64,000 nt of DNA from Streptomyces sp. NRRL F-4489 (GTDB lineage Bacteria; Actinomycetota; Actinomycetes; Streptomycetales; Streptomycetaceae). Both the position numbers and the translations under genes were made by a program. The stretch lies in contig NZ_LLZI01000001.1 of assembly GCF_001509485.1 (NCBI RefSeq), positions 62,001-126,000 on the forward strand, read 5' to 3'. Positions 49,023 to 57,664 of the stretch are shown in pieces. Numbering within the stretch: position 1 is the stretch's first letter; each line of letters starts with the position of its first letter. The notes below the pieces were generated by a model. That model saw only the letters and a list, made by a program, of their open reading frames with translations. It did not search any database and was not told the origin of the DNA.

Positions 49023-50690
49023 ATGACCGAAACCACCACCGTCCGCTCCGCACCGCCCGCCCCGCGCGCCACCGCCGTCCTCGACGACGCGCACACCGGC
49101 GACATCCGCGGCGCGCTCGGCACCATCCGGCACGACGACACCGCCCCGCGCCGGGGCCTGTCCGCCAAGCTCAAGACCCTGCTGGCCATCGTCGGCCCCG
49201 GCCTGATCGTGATGGTCGGCGACAACGACGCCGGCGCCTTCGCCACATACGGCCAGGCCGGCCAGAACTACGGCACCCACCTGCTGTGGACGCTGCTCCT
49301 GCTCGTCCCCGTCCTCTACGTCAACCAGGAGATGGTGCTCCGGCTCGGCGCCGTCACCGGCGTCGGCCACGCCCGCCTGATACTGGAACGCTTCGGGAAG
49401 TTCTGGGGCGCCTTCTCCGTCATCGACCTCTTCCTGCTCAACGCCCTCACGCTGGTCACGGAGTTCATCGGCGTCACCCTCGCCGCCGGCTACCTCGGGC
49501 TGCCGCGGGTCGGCGCGGTGCTGCTCGCCGCCGCCGTGATCATCGCCTCCGCGTTCACCGGCTCGTTCCGCCGCTTCGAGCGGATCGCCATCGGCCTGTG
49601 CGCGGCCTCGCTCCTGCTGGTGCCGCTCTACTTCCTCGTGCACCCGCGCACCGGGCAGATGGCCCACGACTTCCTCGTCCCCCAACTCCCCACCGGCCCC
49701 GGCGGTCTGTCCGCCGCCATGCTCCTCATCATCGGCATCGTCGGCACCACCGTCGCCCCCTGGCAGCTCTTCTTCCAGCAGTCCTACGTCATCGACAAGC
49801 GCATCACCCCGCGCTTCCTCTCGTACGAGAAGGCCGACCTGTGGCTCGGCATCGCGGTCGTCGTGGTCGGCGCCGCCGCCCTGATGGGCTGCACCGCCGC
49901 GGCGTTCGCGGGCACGTCCGGCGCCGGAGCGTTCACCGACACCGCCGGGATCGCCCACGGCCTGGCCGCGCACGCCGGCAAACTGGCCGGAGTCCTCTTC
50001 GCCATCGCCCTGCTGGACGCCTCGATCATCGGCGCCTTCGCCGTATCGCTGTCCACCGCGTACGCCATCGGCGACGTCTTCGGCATCCGGCACTCCCTGC
50101 ACCGCGGCGTCGGCCGCGCCAAGGGCTTCTACGCCGTCTACGCGGGCCTGGTCGCGGCCGCCGCGGCGATCGTGCTGATCCCCGGCTCCCCGCTGGGCCT
50201 GCTCACCGAGGGCGTGCAGACCCTGGCCGGTGTGCTGCTGCCCTCCGCGTCGGTCTTCCTGCTCCTGCTCTGCAACGACCGCGCGGTACTCGGCCCGTGG
50301 GTCAACGGCCGCGCCATGAACGCCTTCACGTCCTGCGTCGTCGCCGTCCTCGTCACCCTCTCCGTCATCCTCACCGCCGCGGTGCTCTTCCCGGACCTCG
50401 GCCCCGGCACCATCCTCACCATCATGGCCTGCTGCGGCGCGGCCGGCGTCGCACTCCTCGGCTACGCCGAACTGCGCCGCCGCCGCAAGGGCTGGACCCC
50501 CGGCGCCCGCCCCATGGACCACACCTCCCGCGCCGACCGCGCCAACTGGCGCATGCCGCCCCTCGACATCCTCCCCGCCCCCGTCCTCTCCACCGCCCAC
50601 AAGGCCGGCCTGGCGGCCCTCCGCACGTACCTGCTGGTCGCCATGGTCCTGGTCCTCGTCAAGCTGGCGGAGGTGTGGGTGGGGCAGTGA
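49023..50690 (+). CDS. NRAMP-related divalent metal transporter, probably for Mg2+
   Basis: 555-residue SLC11/NRAMP-fold transporter with about 11-12 membrane segments. The metal-binding TM1 motif, DPGN in Mn2+/Fe2+ NRAMPs, is here GDNDAGAF (in VGPGLIVMVGDNDAGAF). In TM6 the MPH motif is replaced by VAPWQLFFQQSYV. Loss of the Met and changes at DPGN are features described for NRAMP-related Mg2+ transporters (NRMT). The M-box Mg2+ riboswitch upstream supports Mg2+ as substrate. The N-terminal 45 residues are hydrophilic. ATG at 49023 follows GGGAGG by 5 nt. Confidence 0.9.
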   Translation: MTETTTVRSAPPAPRATAVLDDAHTGDIRGALGTIRHDDTAPRRGLSAKLKTLLAIVGPGLIVMVGDNDAGAFATYGQAGQNYGTHLLWTLLLLVPVLYVNQEMVLRLGAVTGVGHARLILERFGKFWGAFSVIDLFLLNALTLVTEFIGVTLAAGYLGLPRVGAVLLAAAVIIASAFTGSFRRFERIAIGLCAASLLLVPLYFLVHPRTGQMAHDFLVPQLPTGPGGLSAAMLLIIGIVGTTVAPWQLFFQQSYVIDKRITPRFLSYEKADLWLGIAVVVVGAAALMGCTAAAFAGTSGAGAFTDTAGIAHGLAAHAGKLAGVLFAIALLDASIIGAFAVSLSTAYAIGDVFGIRHSLHRGVGRAKGFYAVYAGLVAAAAAIVLIPGSPLGLLTEGVQTLAGVLLPSASVFLLLLCNDRAVLGPWVNGRAMNAFTSCVVAVLVTLSVILTAAVLFPDLGPGTILTIMACCGAAGVALLGYAELRRRRKGWTPGARPMDHTSRADRANWRMPPLDILPAPVLSTAHKAGLAALRTYLLVAMVLVLVKLAEVWVGQ

Positions 50691-50710
50691 GCGGGAAGCC
50701 CGAAATGCTG

Positions 50711-51102
50711 TCACCAGGGCCTGTACCGCAAGCCGATGCAGCCGATGAGACACGCGACGAGCATGCCCGCACTACCCGCGAACATGACGAGAGTGTTGTG
50801 CCGACGAGGCGCCCCGGACGCCGCGGCCTCAGCTGTGGATCGATAGCTCACCGAGGGCCGCGGTTCCGACCACCGATAGAGAAGGAAACCCGTACCGCAA
50901 AGCAGCGACGCAGCGACGCAGCGAACCAGTACCCCTTCGGAGCTCGTCTCGGGGCTCTCACCGCCATTGCCGCCAGCGCCCCGATACAGCACACCACCAT
51001 CGTCCACCTGAGCCAGTCCAGCGGAACGACGCGGTAGTACAGCACCGGCACGAACAAAGAGAGACCGCCCAGTTCGGAAAGCGGGTCGCCCTCCTCGGCC
51101 AC
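50711..51102 (-). pseudogene. Frameshifted membrane protein gene
   Basis: Two overlapping frames each carry half of a small membrane protein. The first half (from GTG at 51102) is AEEGDPLSELGGLSLFVPVL, then TMVVCCIGALAAMAVRAPRR. The second half (another frame, ending at 50711) is VLVRCVAASLLCGTGFLLYR and LVMFAGSAGMLVACLIGCIG. The shift lies near 50930-50950. The first half continues upstream in frame as far as a stop near 51190 without a good start. A sequencing error, a real frameshift mutation or programmed shifting are all possible. Confidence 0.5.
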
Positions 51103-51192
51103 GGCACGCGTGCCGGGCCCGAGCGCGGACCGAATCTCTTCAGCAACGGTTTCAGTGCTGTTGTGCGATGGCGCGCAGAACTCGCAGGACGA

Positions 51193-51714
51193 TCACTGTT
51201 CGTGGGTGAACGTAGCCGTCCATCGGTGGTCCGGGTCGCCTACCACGTAGTAGAGCTCCAGACCCATCTTTCCCTTCTTGACGCTGATGTCCCAGGTGTA
51301 GGTAGTGGGACTGGTGCTGGTTGTCTCTGGCCGGGGTGCAGGACTGCGGCCATTCAATTCGTCATCGTCGGTCTTCGCGAAACGCGACTGCCCATCCTTG
51401 ATCATGAGTCGCACGAACCGCCCTTCGGCCACCACGAGGCCGATCTTGGGGGAAGGGAGGACCTGCCAGCTCCCTTTACCCGAAAGGCTCCAGCGGTCAT
51501 TGAAATCCTCCTCCTGCCCCCGAATTTTCACAGCCGTGACCTCCCTCGTACCACTCAGGGTGAAATGAGCCCCTTCAGGGCCGCGCCACTCCCCCACAAG
51601 ATCCTTGGCTTCGAAATCAGGCGCGGGCGGCAAGGATTGATATCGTGCACAAGACGTCGCGAGAAAATCACATAACGCGATCCCCAGGGAAAGGGAAAGT
51701 CTCCGTCCCCACAT
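51193..51714 (-). CDS. Putative lipoprotein, function unknown
   Basis: 173-residue secreted protein starting MWGRRLSLSLGIALCDFLAT, with a possible lipobox ATSC ending the signal (weak because -3 is Ala). The mature part is hydrophilic and looks like a beta-rich, lipocalin- or YcfJ-like fold: DLVGEWRGPEGAHFTLSGTR and WDISVKKGKMGLELYYVVGD. The VGEW and YYVGDPD pattern recurs in the frameshifted gene at 61207-61891, so they may be paralogues. It is less GC-rich than neighbours. Function unknown. Confidence 0.78.
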   Translation of the reverse strand: MWGRRLSLSLGIALCDFLATSCARYQSLPPAPDFEAKDLVGEWRGPEGAHFTLSGTREVTAVKIRGQEEDFNDRWSLSGKGSWQVLPSPKIGLVVAEGRFVRLMIKDGQSRFAKTDDDELNGRSPAPRPETTSTSPTTYTWDISVKKGKMGLELYYVVGDPDHRWTATFTHEQ

Positions 51715-51738
51715 GGCAATTTCCTCCTCGGACGCAGG

Positions 51739-51770
51739 GAGGGGGCACCGACCCGTGTCGGTGCCCCCTC
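51739..51770 (-). terminator. Terminator after the dcs-like operon
   Basis: A perfect 14-bp stem GAGGGGGCACCGAC (51739-51752) and its complement (51757-51770) with a 4-nt loop, 12 nt beyond the stop of the EamA gene, which ends the leftward operon. Confidence 0.92.
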
Positions 51771-51781
51771 GCTGACCTGGT

Positions 51782-52699
51782 TCAGGACGTTCGGGCGCGT
51801 TGGGTGACGACGATGCAGGCGAGGACGATGGCGGCGGTGAGGGGGACCGCGAGGGTGAAGTGTTCGCCGAGGAGGAGGACGGCCCAGACGAGCGTCAGGA
51901 GGGGCTGGGCGAGCTGGAGTTGGCTGGCCTTGGCGACGCCGATGAGGCCCATGCCCTTGTACCAGACGACGAATCCGCCGAACTGGGAGATGGCCGCGAT
52001 GTACGCCATGCCGGCCACGGCCTTCGCGGTGAGGTGCACCGGCTCGTTCGGCAGGGCCAGGGCGGACACCAGGAGGTTGACCGGGGCCGCGAGCACCACG
52101 CCCCAGGCGATGACCCGCCAGCCCGGCATGTGCGCGGAGAGCCGCCCGCCCTGGGCGTAGCCGGCCGCGCAGACCAGCAGGGCGCCGAAGAGGTAGAGGT
52201 CGGCGACGGTCGGCCGGCCGTGGTTCTGGGACAGCGTGTAGACGACGACGGTCGCCGCGCCTATGCCGGCCGCGGCCCAGAAGACCTTCGACGGGCTGCG
52301 CCGGGTGATCAGCGCGGAGATCACCGCGGTGGCCATCGGCAGCGCGCCGATCACGACCGCCGAGTTGGCGGTGGACGAGGTCTGCAGCGCGAGCGTGGTG
52401 AGCAGCGGGAAGCCGACCGCGCAGCCGCCCGCGACGACGGCGAGCGCGGGCCAGTCAGCGCGCGCCGGCAGCGGCGCCCGGGTCAGCAACAGGGCGGCGA
52501 GCGCGATGACGGCGGCGAGCACGCCGCGGACGCCGATGGCGCTCCACGGCCCGAAGCCGTCCAGCGCCCAGACCGTTCCGGGGAAGCTGAAGGAGAAGCT
52601 GACGACGCCGAGTGCCGCGAAGAGGGTGCCGGCGGCGGGTGAGGCCGCCGCGGGCGTCGTGGGGGTGAGGGGGGTGAGGGAACTCTGTTGCGATGTCAC
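51782..52699 (-). CDS. EamA/DMT-family exporter (DcsJ-like)
   Basis: 305-residue transporter with ten membrane segments in two EamA repeats (about 25-155 and 165-300). It has FSFSFPGTVWALDGFGPWSA and, in repeat two, AAISQFGGFVVWYKGMGLIG. Drug/metabolite transporters of this type export amino acids and related compounds. It lies 2 nt after the ATP-grasp gene and is the last gene of the dcs-like operon, so it is probably the product exporter or self-protection pump, like the membrane protein in the D-cycloserine cluster of S. lavendulae. Confidence 0.88.
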   Translation of the reverse strand: MTSQQSSLTPLTPTTPAAASPAAGTLFAALGVVSFSFSFPGTVWALDGFGPWSAIGVRGVLAAVIALAALLLTRAPLPARADWPALAVVAGGCAVGFPLLTTLALQTSSTANSAVVIGALPMATAVISALITRRSPSKVFWAAAGIGAATVVVYTLSQNHGRPTVADLYLFGALLVCAAGYAQGGRLSAHMPGWRVIAWGVVLAAPVNLLVSALALPNEPVHLTAKAVAGMAYIAAISQFGGFVVWYKGMGLIGVAKASQLQLAQPLLTLVWAVLLLGEHFTLAVPLTAAIVLACIVVTQRARTS

Positions 52700-52701
52700 T
52701 G

Positions 52702-53628
52702 CTATCGACTCTTCCGCTTCCGAGTGATTTCTTCCAGCCGTGCGGCGATGGCCCGCGCGAACCGTCCGGCGGAGGCTTCCGCGAACGGCATGCTCAAGGA
52801 TGGTTCACACAGCTCCAGTTCGAGTACGAGGGGTTTGCCGTCCGCGTCCCGGATGAGGTCGACGCGGCCGTAGAGCAGGGGTTCCGGCAGCTCCAGGTGT
52901 TCGGCGGCGGCGTCCAGGGCGGCCGCGGCGACGGCCCGTTCGTCCTCGGCGGCCGACCGCGCCGTACGGGCGTCCTGCGTCGGCTCGTCGGCCGGGCCGT
53001 CCGGCCGGAGCAGCGCGCGCTTGCGGATGGCGTGGCTGTAGACCCCGTCGAAGTAGATGAGGTCGGTCTCGCCGTGGTCGTCGATGGCGCCCAGGTAGGG
53101 CTGGAGGATGACGTGCTGGCCCTGGTCGAGCAGTTTGCCGAGGTGCGCGGCCGCCGCGTCCTGTGCCGACCGGGCGAAGCGCTGCACGTCCCGGGAGTAC
53201 GCGCCCACGGCCGGTTTCACCACCAGTTCGGCGGTCTCCTGGTGCTCGGCGAGGAAGGCGCGCAGGGCCGCCGCCGGGTCCGTGCCCGGGGCCACGAAGC
53301 CGCTCGGGACGACCGGGACGCCCCGGGCGGCCAGATCGGCCAGGTAGTGCTTGTCGAGGTTCCACCGCACCACCGGGAGCGGGTTGAGCAGGGTCGTCAC
53401 GTCGGTGACGTATTCGCACCATTCGAGGAATTGCGGAAGGTTTTCCACGTAACTCCACGGGGAGCGCAGCAGGACGGCGTCGAAATCGTCCCAGGCGATA
53501 TCGGGATCGCGCCAGGAACATATCTCGGCCTTGATGCCGGCGGCCTGGCAGGCGTCGAGCAGCAACGGCATGTCGTAATCAATCACCAGGCTGGCACCAT
53601 CGGTGACCAGAGCCAGACGGTTGCCCAT
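52702..53628 (-). CDS. ATP-grasp ligase, DcsG-like (O-ureidoserine cyclo-ligase type)
   Basis: 308-residue ATP-grasp enzyme. It begins MGNRLALVTDGASLVIDYDM, has WDDFDAVLLRSPWSYVENLP (about 47-66), the ATP-binding ELVVKPAVGAYSRDVQRFAR and the metal-site end LVLELELCEPSLSMPFAE. DcsG of S. lavendulae cyclises O-ureido-D-serine to D-cycloserine with ATP. The same operon holds the DcsA, B, D and E homologues. If the racemase is truly missing, the acceptor could be the L-form. Assignment to DcsG rests on context plus pattern. Confidence 0.85.
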   Translation of the reverse strand: MGNRLALVTDGASLVIDYDMPLLLDACQAAGIKAEICSWRDPDIAWDDFDAVLLRSPWSYVENLPQFLEWCEYVTDVTTLLNPLPVVRWNLDKHYLADLAARGVPVVPSGFVAPGTDPAAALRAFLAEHQETAELVVKPAVGAYSRDVQRFARSAQDAAAAHLGKLLDQGQHVILQPYLGAIDDHGETDLIYFDGVYSHAIRKRALLRPDGPADEPTQDARTARSAAEDERAVAAAALDAAAEHLELPEPLLYGRVDLIRDADGKPLVLELELCEPSLSMPFAEASAGRFARAIAARLEEITRKRKSR

Positions 53629-53712
53629 GGAGCAACTCCAATACGGGGACAGGGAGGAGGGGATGGTGAATCGGCGTTATCCGGGAGGCGGCTTCTCGGG
53701 TGGCGTGGCGGA

Positions 53713-54459
53713 CTACCAGGGGACGGTCTCGCCCCGGTGGGTGTAGGTGCCGGTCGGGCCGTCGTCGCCGAGCAGGGCCATGGTGACGCTGGTCCGCGCG
53801 CCCTCGGTGACGTCGAGGTCGCCCGCGCCGTCGTTCATGCCGGTCCGGGTGTAGCCCGGGTGGACGGCGTTGACCTTGACCGGCGTCTCGCGGAGTTCGT
53901 AGGCCAGGTGCACGGTCCAGGAGTTGAGCGCGCTCTTGGAGGCGCTGTAGGCCGGCAGCGATTTGAACATCGGGCTGTAGGCGTACGAGTCCGGGTCGTT
54001 GTGCGTGGTCACCGAGCCGAGGAGGCTGGAGACGTTGACGATGCGGCCGGCCGGCGACTTGCGGAGCAGCGGCAGGAAGGCCCGGGTCACCTGGACGGTC
54101 CCGAAGAGGTTGGTCTCGAAGGTCTCGCGCCACTGATCGAGGGGCTGCTCGGACGGCTGCCGGCCGTACTCCTCGATCCGGATGCCGGCGTTGTTGACCA
54201 GGATGTCCAGGCGGCCGTGCGCCTCCTCGACCTGCGCGGCGGCGGTCCGGACGCTGTCCGGGTCCGCGATGTCGAGGACGAGGGGCGCAGCGGTGCGGCC
54301 CTCGTCCCGCAGCGTCTTCGCGGCCGCGGTGACGGCTTCGCGGTCGCGGCCGGCGAGCAGGACGTGGACGCCGGCGGCGGCGAGCTGACGGGCGGTCTCG
54401 AAGCCGATGCCGCGGTTGGCGCCGGTGACGAGGGCGAGAGGGGGCGGGAGGTCGGGCAT
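53713..54459 (-). CDS. Short-chain dehydrogenase/reductase in the dcs-like cluster
   Basis: 248-residue classical SDR of the carbonyl-reductase type. The NADP-binding motif is ALVTGANRGIGFETARQLAA (9-28), NNAGIRIEEYG follows, and the active site is YSASKSALNSW with Tyr and Lys. It ends GTYTHRGETVPW. ATG at 54459 is used since GGAG lies 7 nt upstream; a TTG four codons earlier is possible. No SDR is known in D-cycloserine assembly. Its position between the DcsE and DcsG homologues makes it a likely pathway enzyme, perhaps acting on a modified product. Its substrate is unknown. Confidence 0.9.
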   Translation of the reverse strand: MPDLPPPLALVTGANRGIGFETARQLAAAGVHVLLAGRDREAVTAAAKTLRDEGRTAAPLVLDIADPDSVRTAAAQVEEAHGRLDILVNNAGIRIEEYGRQPSEQPLDQWRETFETNLFGTVQVTRAFLPLLRKSPAGRIVNVSSLLGSVTTHNDPDSYAYSPMFKSLPAYSASKSALNSWTVHLAYELRETPVKVNAVHPGYTRTGMNDGAGDLDVTEGARTSVTMALLGDDGPTGTYTHRGETVPW

Positions 54460-54520
54460 GCGGTTCTCCAAGCTGCGGGGAGGGAGGGGGAACGGAATGG
54501 GGAGGCCGGCGGCGGCTCGG

Positions 54521-55654
54521 TCAGAGCTGCGCCAGGAATTTCGCCACGGGGGTGCCGAAGCGCGGGGTGTCGATCAGGAAGGCGTCGTGGCCCTCCAGGG
54601 AGTCCAGTGCGAGGAAGGTGACGTCCGCGCCGCCCGCGGCGAGGCCGGCGGCGATCTGCCGCTGCTGCCGCAGCGGGAAGAGGATGTCGGTCTCGACGCC
54701 GATGACCAGCGCCTTCTCCAGCGGGACGCGGGCGAGCGCGGCGTCGGTGCCGGCGTCGGTGTCGTTGCCGGTGCCGGCCGACTCTCCGAGGTCGAAGCGG
54801 TCCATGCAGCGGCTCAGGCAGAGATAGCTGTTGGGGTCGAAACGGCGCGCGAAGCGCCGGGCGTGCCCCTCCAGATACGCCTCCACCGCGAACTCGTGGG
54901 CGTACGGCCCGTCGTCGGCGCGGTCCTCCGGCGCGATCCGCGCCCGGTCGAAGCGGCTGTCCCACTCCCGGGCCGACCGGTACGTCATCATGCCGAGCTT
55001 GCGCGCGGTGAACATGCCGCGCTCCGGATAGGCGGCGTCGTCGTAGCGGCCCCCGTTCCAGTGCGGATCGGACCGGATCGCCTCGCGCTGGAGGGAGCGG
55101 ACCGCGATCGCGAACGGCAGGGCGCGCGCCGCGCCGCAGATGTTGATGTGGCCGCGGGCCAGCCCGGGGTGGCGGGCCAGCAGGGACAGCGCGCTCATCC
55201 CGCCCATGGAGGTGCCGATGACGCAGGCCAGCCGCTCGACGCCCAGGGCGCGGACGGTGTGGGCGGCGGCGTCGGCGATGTCCTCCATGGACAGCTCCGG
55301 GAAGTCGGGCCCGTAGGGCTCGCCGGTGCCGGGATCCACCGAGGCGGGCCCGGTGGACCCTTTGCAACTGCCCAGTGAATTAAGGCAGATGACGTACCAG
55401 CGGTCGGTGTCGACGGGTCTTCCGGGCCCGACCATCGCCTCCCACCAGCCGGGCCGGGTGTCCGCCGGGTGGGAGGCGGCGTGGGCGTCGGGCGAGAGAC
55501 CGGTGAGGACCAGGACGGCGTTATCGCGCTCCGGGGCCAGCCGGCCCACGGTCTCGTACGCGATCCGGGCGCCGTTCAGCCGTCCGCCCCGCCGCATGGC
55601 GAAGCCTGCGGGGAGGTCGACGAAGCGGGCCGCGGGCGGGACGAATTCCCTCAT
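54521..55654 (-). CDS. Serine (homoserine) O-acetyltransferase, DcsE-like
   Basis: 377-residue alpha/beta hydrolase-fold acetyltransferase of the MetX family. DcsE of the D-cycloserine pathway acetylates L-serine to O-acetyl-L-serine. Motifs are GSCKGSTGPASVDPGTGEPY, the nucleophile elbow VIGTSMGGMSAL with the Ser, GVETDILFPLRQQ with the Asp and EGHDAFLIDTP with the His. It lies between the DcsD homologue and the SDR. A true homoserine acetyltransferase of methionine synthesis is less likely because of the operon. Confidence 0.88.
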   Translation of the reverse strand: MREFVPPAARFVDLPAGFAMRRGGRLNGARIAYETVGRLAPERDNAVLVLTGLSPDAHAASHPADTRPGWWEAMVGPGRPVDTDRWYVICLNSLGSCKGSTGPASVDPGTGEPYGPDFPELSMEDIADAAAHTVRALGVERLACVIGTSMGGMSALSLLARHPGLARGHINICGAARALPFAIAVRSLQREAIRSDPHWNGGRYDDAAYPERGMFTARKLGMMTYRSAREWDSRFDRARIAPEDRADDGPYAHEFAVEAYLEGHARRFARRFDPNSYLCLSRCMDRFDLGESAGTGNDTDAGTDAALARVPLEKALVIGVETDILFPLRQQRQIAAGLAAGGADVTFLALDSLEGHDAFLIDTPRFGTPVAKFLAQL

Positions 55655-55710
55655 GTCTGTCTCCTGACGGATGCGGGGGCGCCGCGGGGCGCCGGGGTCG
55701 TGGGCCGGTT

Positions 55711-56688
55711 TCAGGCCGTCTCGGCGCCGCTCTCCAGCGAGGCCAGCCACTCGTCGTCCGAGCCCTCGGGCATACCGTCCATGAGGAAGGTGGAGAGGTA
55801 GCGCTCCCCGGTGTCCGGGAGCATGGCGAGCAGCACCGAGCCGGCGGGCGCGGACTCGGCGACGCGCAGCGCGGTCGCCAGCGTGGCCCCGGCCGAGATG
55901 CCGGTGAAGATCCCCTCCTCGGCGGCCAGCCGGCGCGCGGTGTCGCGGCCCTCCACCTCGTTGATGGTCACCAGGTCGTCGATGACGTCGCGGTCCATCA
56001 CGCCCGGTACGAAGTCGGGGGCCCAGCCCTGGATGCGGTGGACGTTCCAGCCCTGGCCGGCGAGGACGGCGGCGTTCTCCGGCTCGGCGGCGACGACCCG
56101 CACGTCGGGGCGGGCGCGCTTGAGCATCTGGCCCACGCCGGTGAGGGTGCCGCTGGTGCCGAAGCCGGTGACGAAGTAGTCGAGCCGCTTGCCCGCGAAG
56201 TCGCCGAGGATCTCGGAGGCGGTGGTCTCGCGGTGGTAGGCGGGGTTGGCCGGGTTGTCGAACTGGTTGGCCCGGAACCACCCGTGCTTGGCGGCGAGTT
56301 CGTCGGCGATGCGGTTGCCGCCGCTGCTGCCGAGGTGGCCGGGGAAGAGCAGCACCTTGCCGCCGTAGGCCCGGATCAGCTTGCGGCGTTCGGCGGAGTA
56401 GGTGTCGCCCATCACCGCGACGAACCGGTAGCCGCGGGCGGCGGCCACCATGGCCAGTGCGATCCCGACGTTCCCGGAGGTGCACTCGACGATGGTGTCA
56501 CCGGGCTTGAGCAGCCCCTTGGCCTCGGCGTCGAGGACGACGGAGAGCGCGAGGCGGTCCTTGACGGAGCCGCCGGGGTTGAACGACTCGACCTTCACGT
56601 AGACGGTGGTGTGGGCCGGGGCCATGCGGTGCAGCCGGACGATGGGGGTGCGGCCGACGGTGTCGAGGATGCTGTCGTACAGAGGCAA
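55711..56688 (-). CDS. PLP-dependent synthase, DcsD-like (O-ureido-L-serine synthase type)
   Basis: 325-residue fold-type II PLP enzyme related to O-acetylserine sulfhydrylase. The PLP-Lys is in FNPGGSVKDRLALSVV, the Asn/phosphate loop is ECTSGNVGIALAM, and the later GFGTSGTLTGVG and TGISAGATLA are intact. DcsD joins hydroxyurea to O-acetyl-L-serine. A TTG start at 56688 is chosen because AAGGAG is 8 nt upstream, giving MPLYDSILDTVGRTPI as N-terminus. The gene is next to DcsE, which supplies its acetylserine partner. Ordinary CysK activity is also possible. Confidence 0.88.
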   Translation of the reverse strand: MPLYDSILDTVGRTPIVRLHRMAPAHTTVYVKVESFNPGGSVKDRLALSVVLDAEAKGLLKPGDTIVECTSGNVGIALAMVAAARGYRFVAVMGDTYSAERRKLIRAYGGKVLLFPGHLGSSGGNRIADELAAKHGWFRANQFDNPANPAYHRETTASEILGDFAGKRLDYFVTGFGTSGTLTGVGQMLKRARPDVRVVAAEPENAAVLAGQGWNVHRIQGWAPDFVPGVMDRDVIDDLVTINEVEGRDTARRLAAEEGIFTGISAGATLATALRVAESAPAGSVLLAMLPDTGERYLSTFLMDGMPEGSDDEWLASLESGAETA

Positions 56689-56838
56689 CGGAAGAACTCC
56701 TTGGCAGGTGGAGCCAGCGGTGCTGGCCACGGGGAGGGGGGCCGACAGGGGCCGGCGGCCGGCGATGCCGGCGGCGCCTGTCGGGGGGTACCGGAGGTGG
56801 GGCGGCTGTGCGCGTGGGGTCGAACCGCCGCCGGGGTC

Positions 56839-57660
56839 TTAGAAGGTGGCCGGGACGTTCTCGAAGGCCGGGGCGACCATGTCGATGATCGTCTCGACCG
56901 CGCGGGCGCTTATGTCCTCGTCCAACGGGGCGTTGAATTCGGCGAGTTCGACGCCGCGGAGCTGCTGTGCCGGGATCGCCTCGAAGACCGCGCGGATCTG
57001 CTCGGGGAGCAGGCCGTCCGGCACGGTGTAGTCGGCGGGCACGTATCCCGGTTCGAGGACGTCCCAGTCGATGTGCACCCACACCGGGGCGTCGCCGACC
57101 GCCTCCAGGATGCTCTCGCCGGTCGTGCGCGCCGGGGGGATGAGCCGGACGCCGTGCCGGGCGATCAGCTCGCCCTCGGCGTCGTCGATGTCCCGCGACC
57201 CGACGAGGACCGATCGGGTGGGACTGAGGCCCGCGCCGTGGCCGCTGTCCCACAGTCCGCAGGCGCCGGAGAGGACCATACCGCCCAGGTAGCCGGTGCC
57301 GGTGGTCTCCGGGGTGTTGAAGTCGCCGTGGCCGTCGATGTAGAGGACGACGGCGTCCGGGTGCTCGCGGGCCACCACCGGCAGAGTGGCCAGGCTCGCC
57401 GAGCAGGTGTTGGAGATCATGACCGTCCGGCTGCCGCGCGCGATGCTGCCGCTGACGGCCTCGCGCAGCCCGTTCAGCGTGTCGCGGGCCTGCGGGAGGC
57501 TGACGGTCCAGTCGTCGTCGGCGGGCGGCGCGGGCTCGCCGATGAAGCGGCCGGTGAGTCCGTAGCGCTTCTCCAGGGCCCGCGCGAGGCGGGCGGCGCC
57601 CTCGATCATCCGGGGCTCCCGGTCGGCCACCCGGCCCTGGGACACGATGAGTTCGATCAT
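56839..57660 (-). CDS. Arginase-family hydrolase, DcsB-like (hydroxyurea-forming)
   Basis: 273-residue arginase/ureohydrolase-fold protein. DcsB hydrolyses N-omega-hydroxy-L-arginine to hydroxyurea and ornithine. The metal motif DAHxD appears as LYIDGHGDFNTPETT and the second as VWVHIDWDVLEPGYV. Reduced similarity at the two metal motifs is known for DcsB compared with arginase. ATG at 57660 has AGGAG 9 nt upstream and lies 4 nt after the stop of the DcsA homologue. Agmatinase-type activity cannot be excluded from sequence alone. Confidence 0.87.
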   Translation of the reverse strand: MIELIVSQGRVADREPRMIEGAARLARALEKRYGLTGRFIGEPAPPADDDWTVSLPQARDTLNGLREAVSGSIARGSRTVMISNTCSASLATLPVVAREHPDAVVLYIDGHGDFNTPETTGTGYLGGMVLSGACGLWDSGHGAGLSPTRSVLVGSRDIDDAEGELIARHGVRLIPPARTTGESILEAVGDAPVWVHIDWDVLEPGYVPADYTVPDGLLPEQIRAVFEAIPAQQLRGVELAEFNAPLDEDISARAVETIIDMVAPAFENVPATF

Positions 57661-57664
57661 GCGG

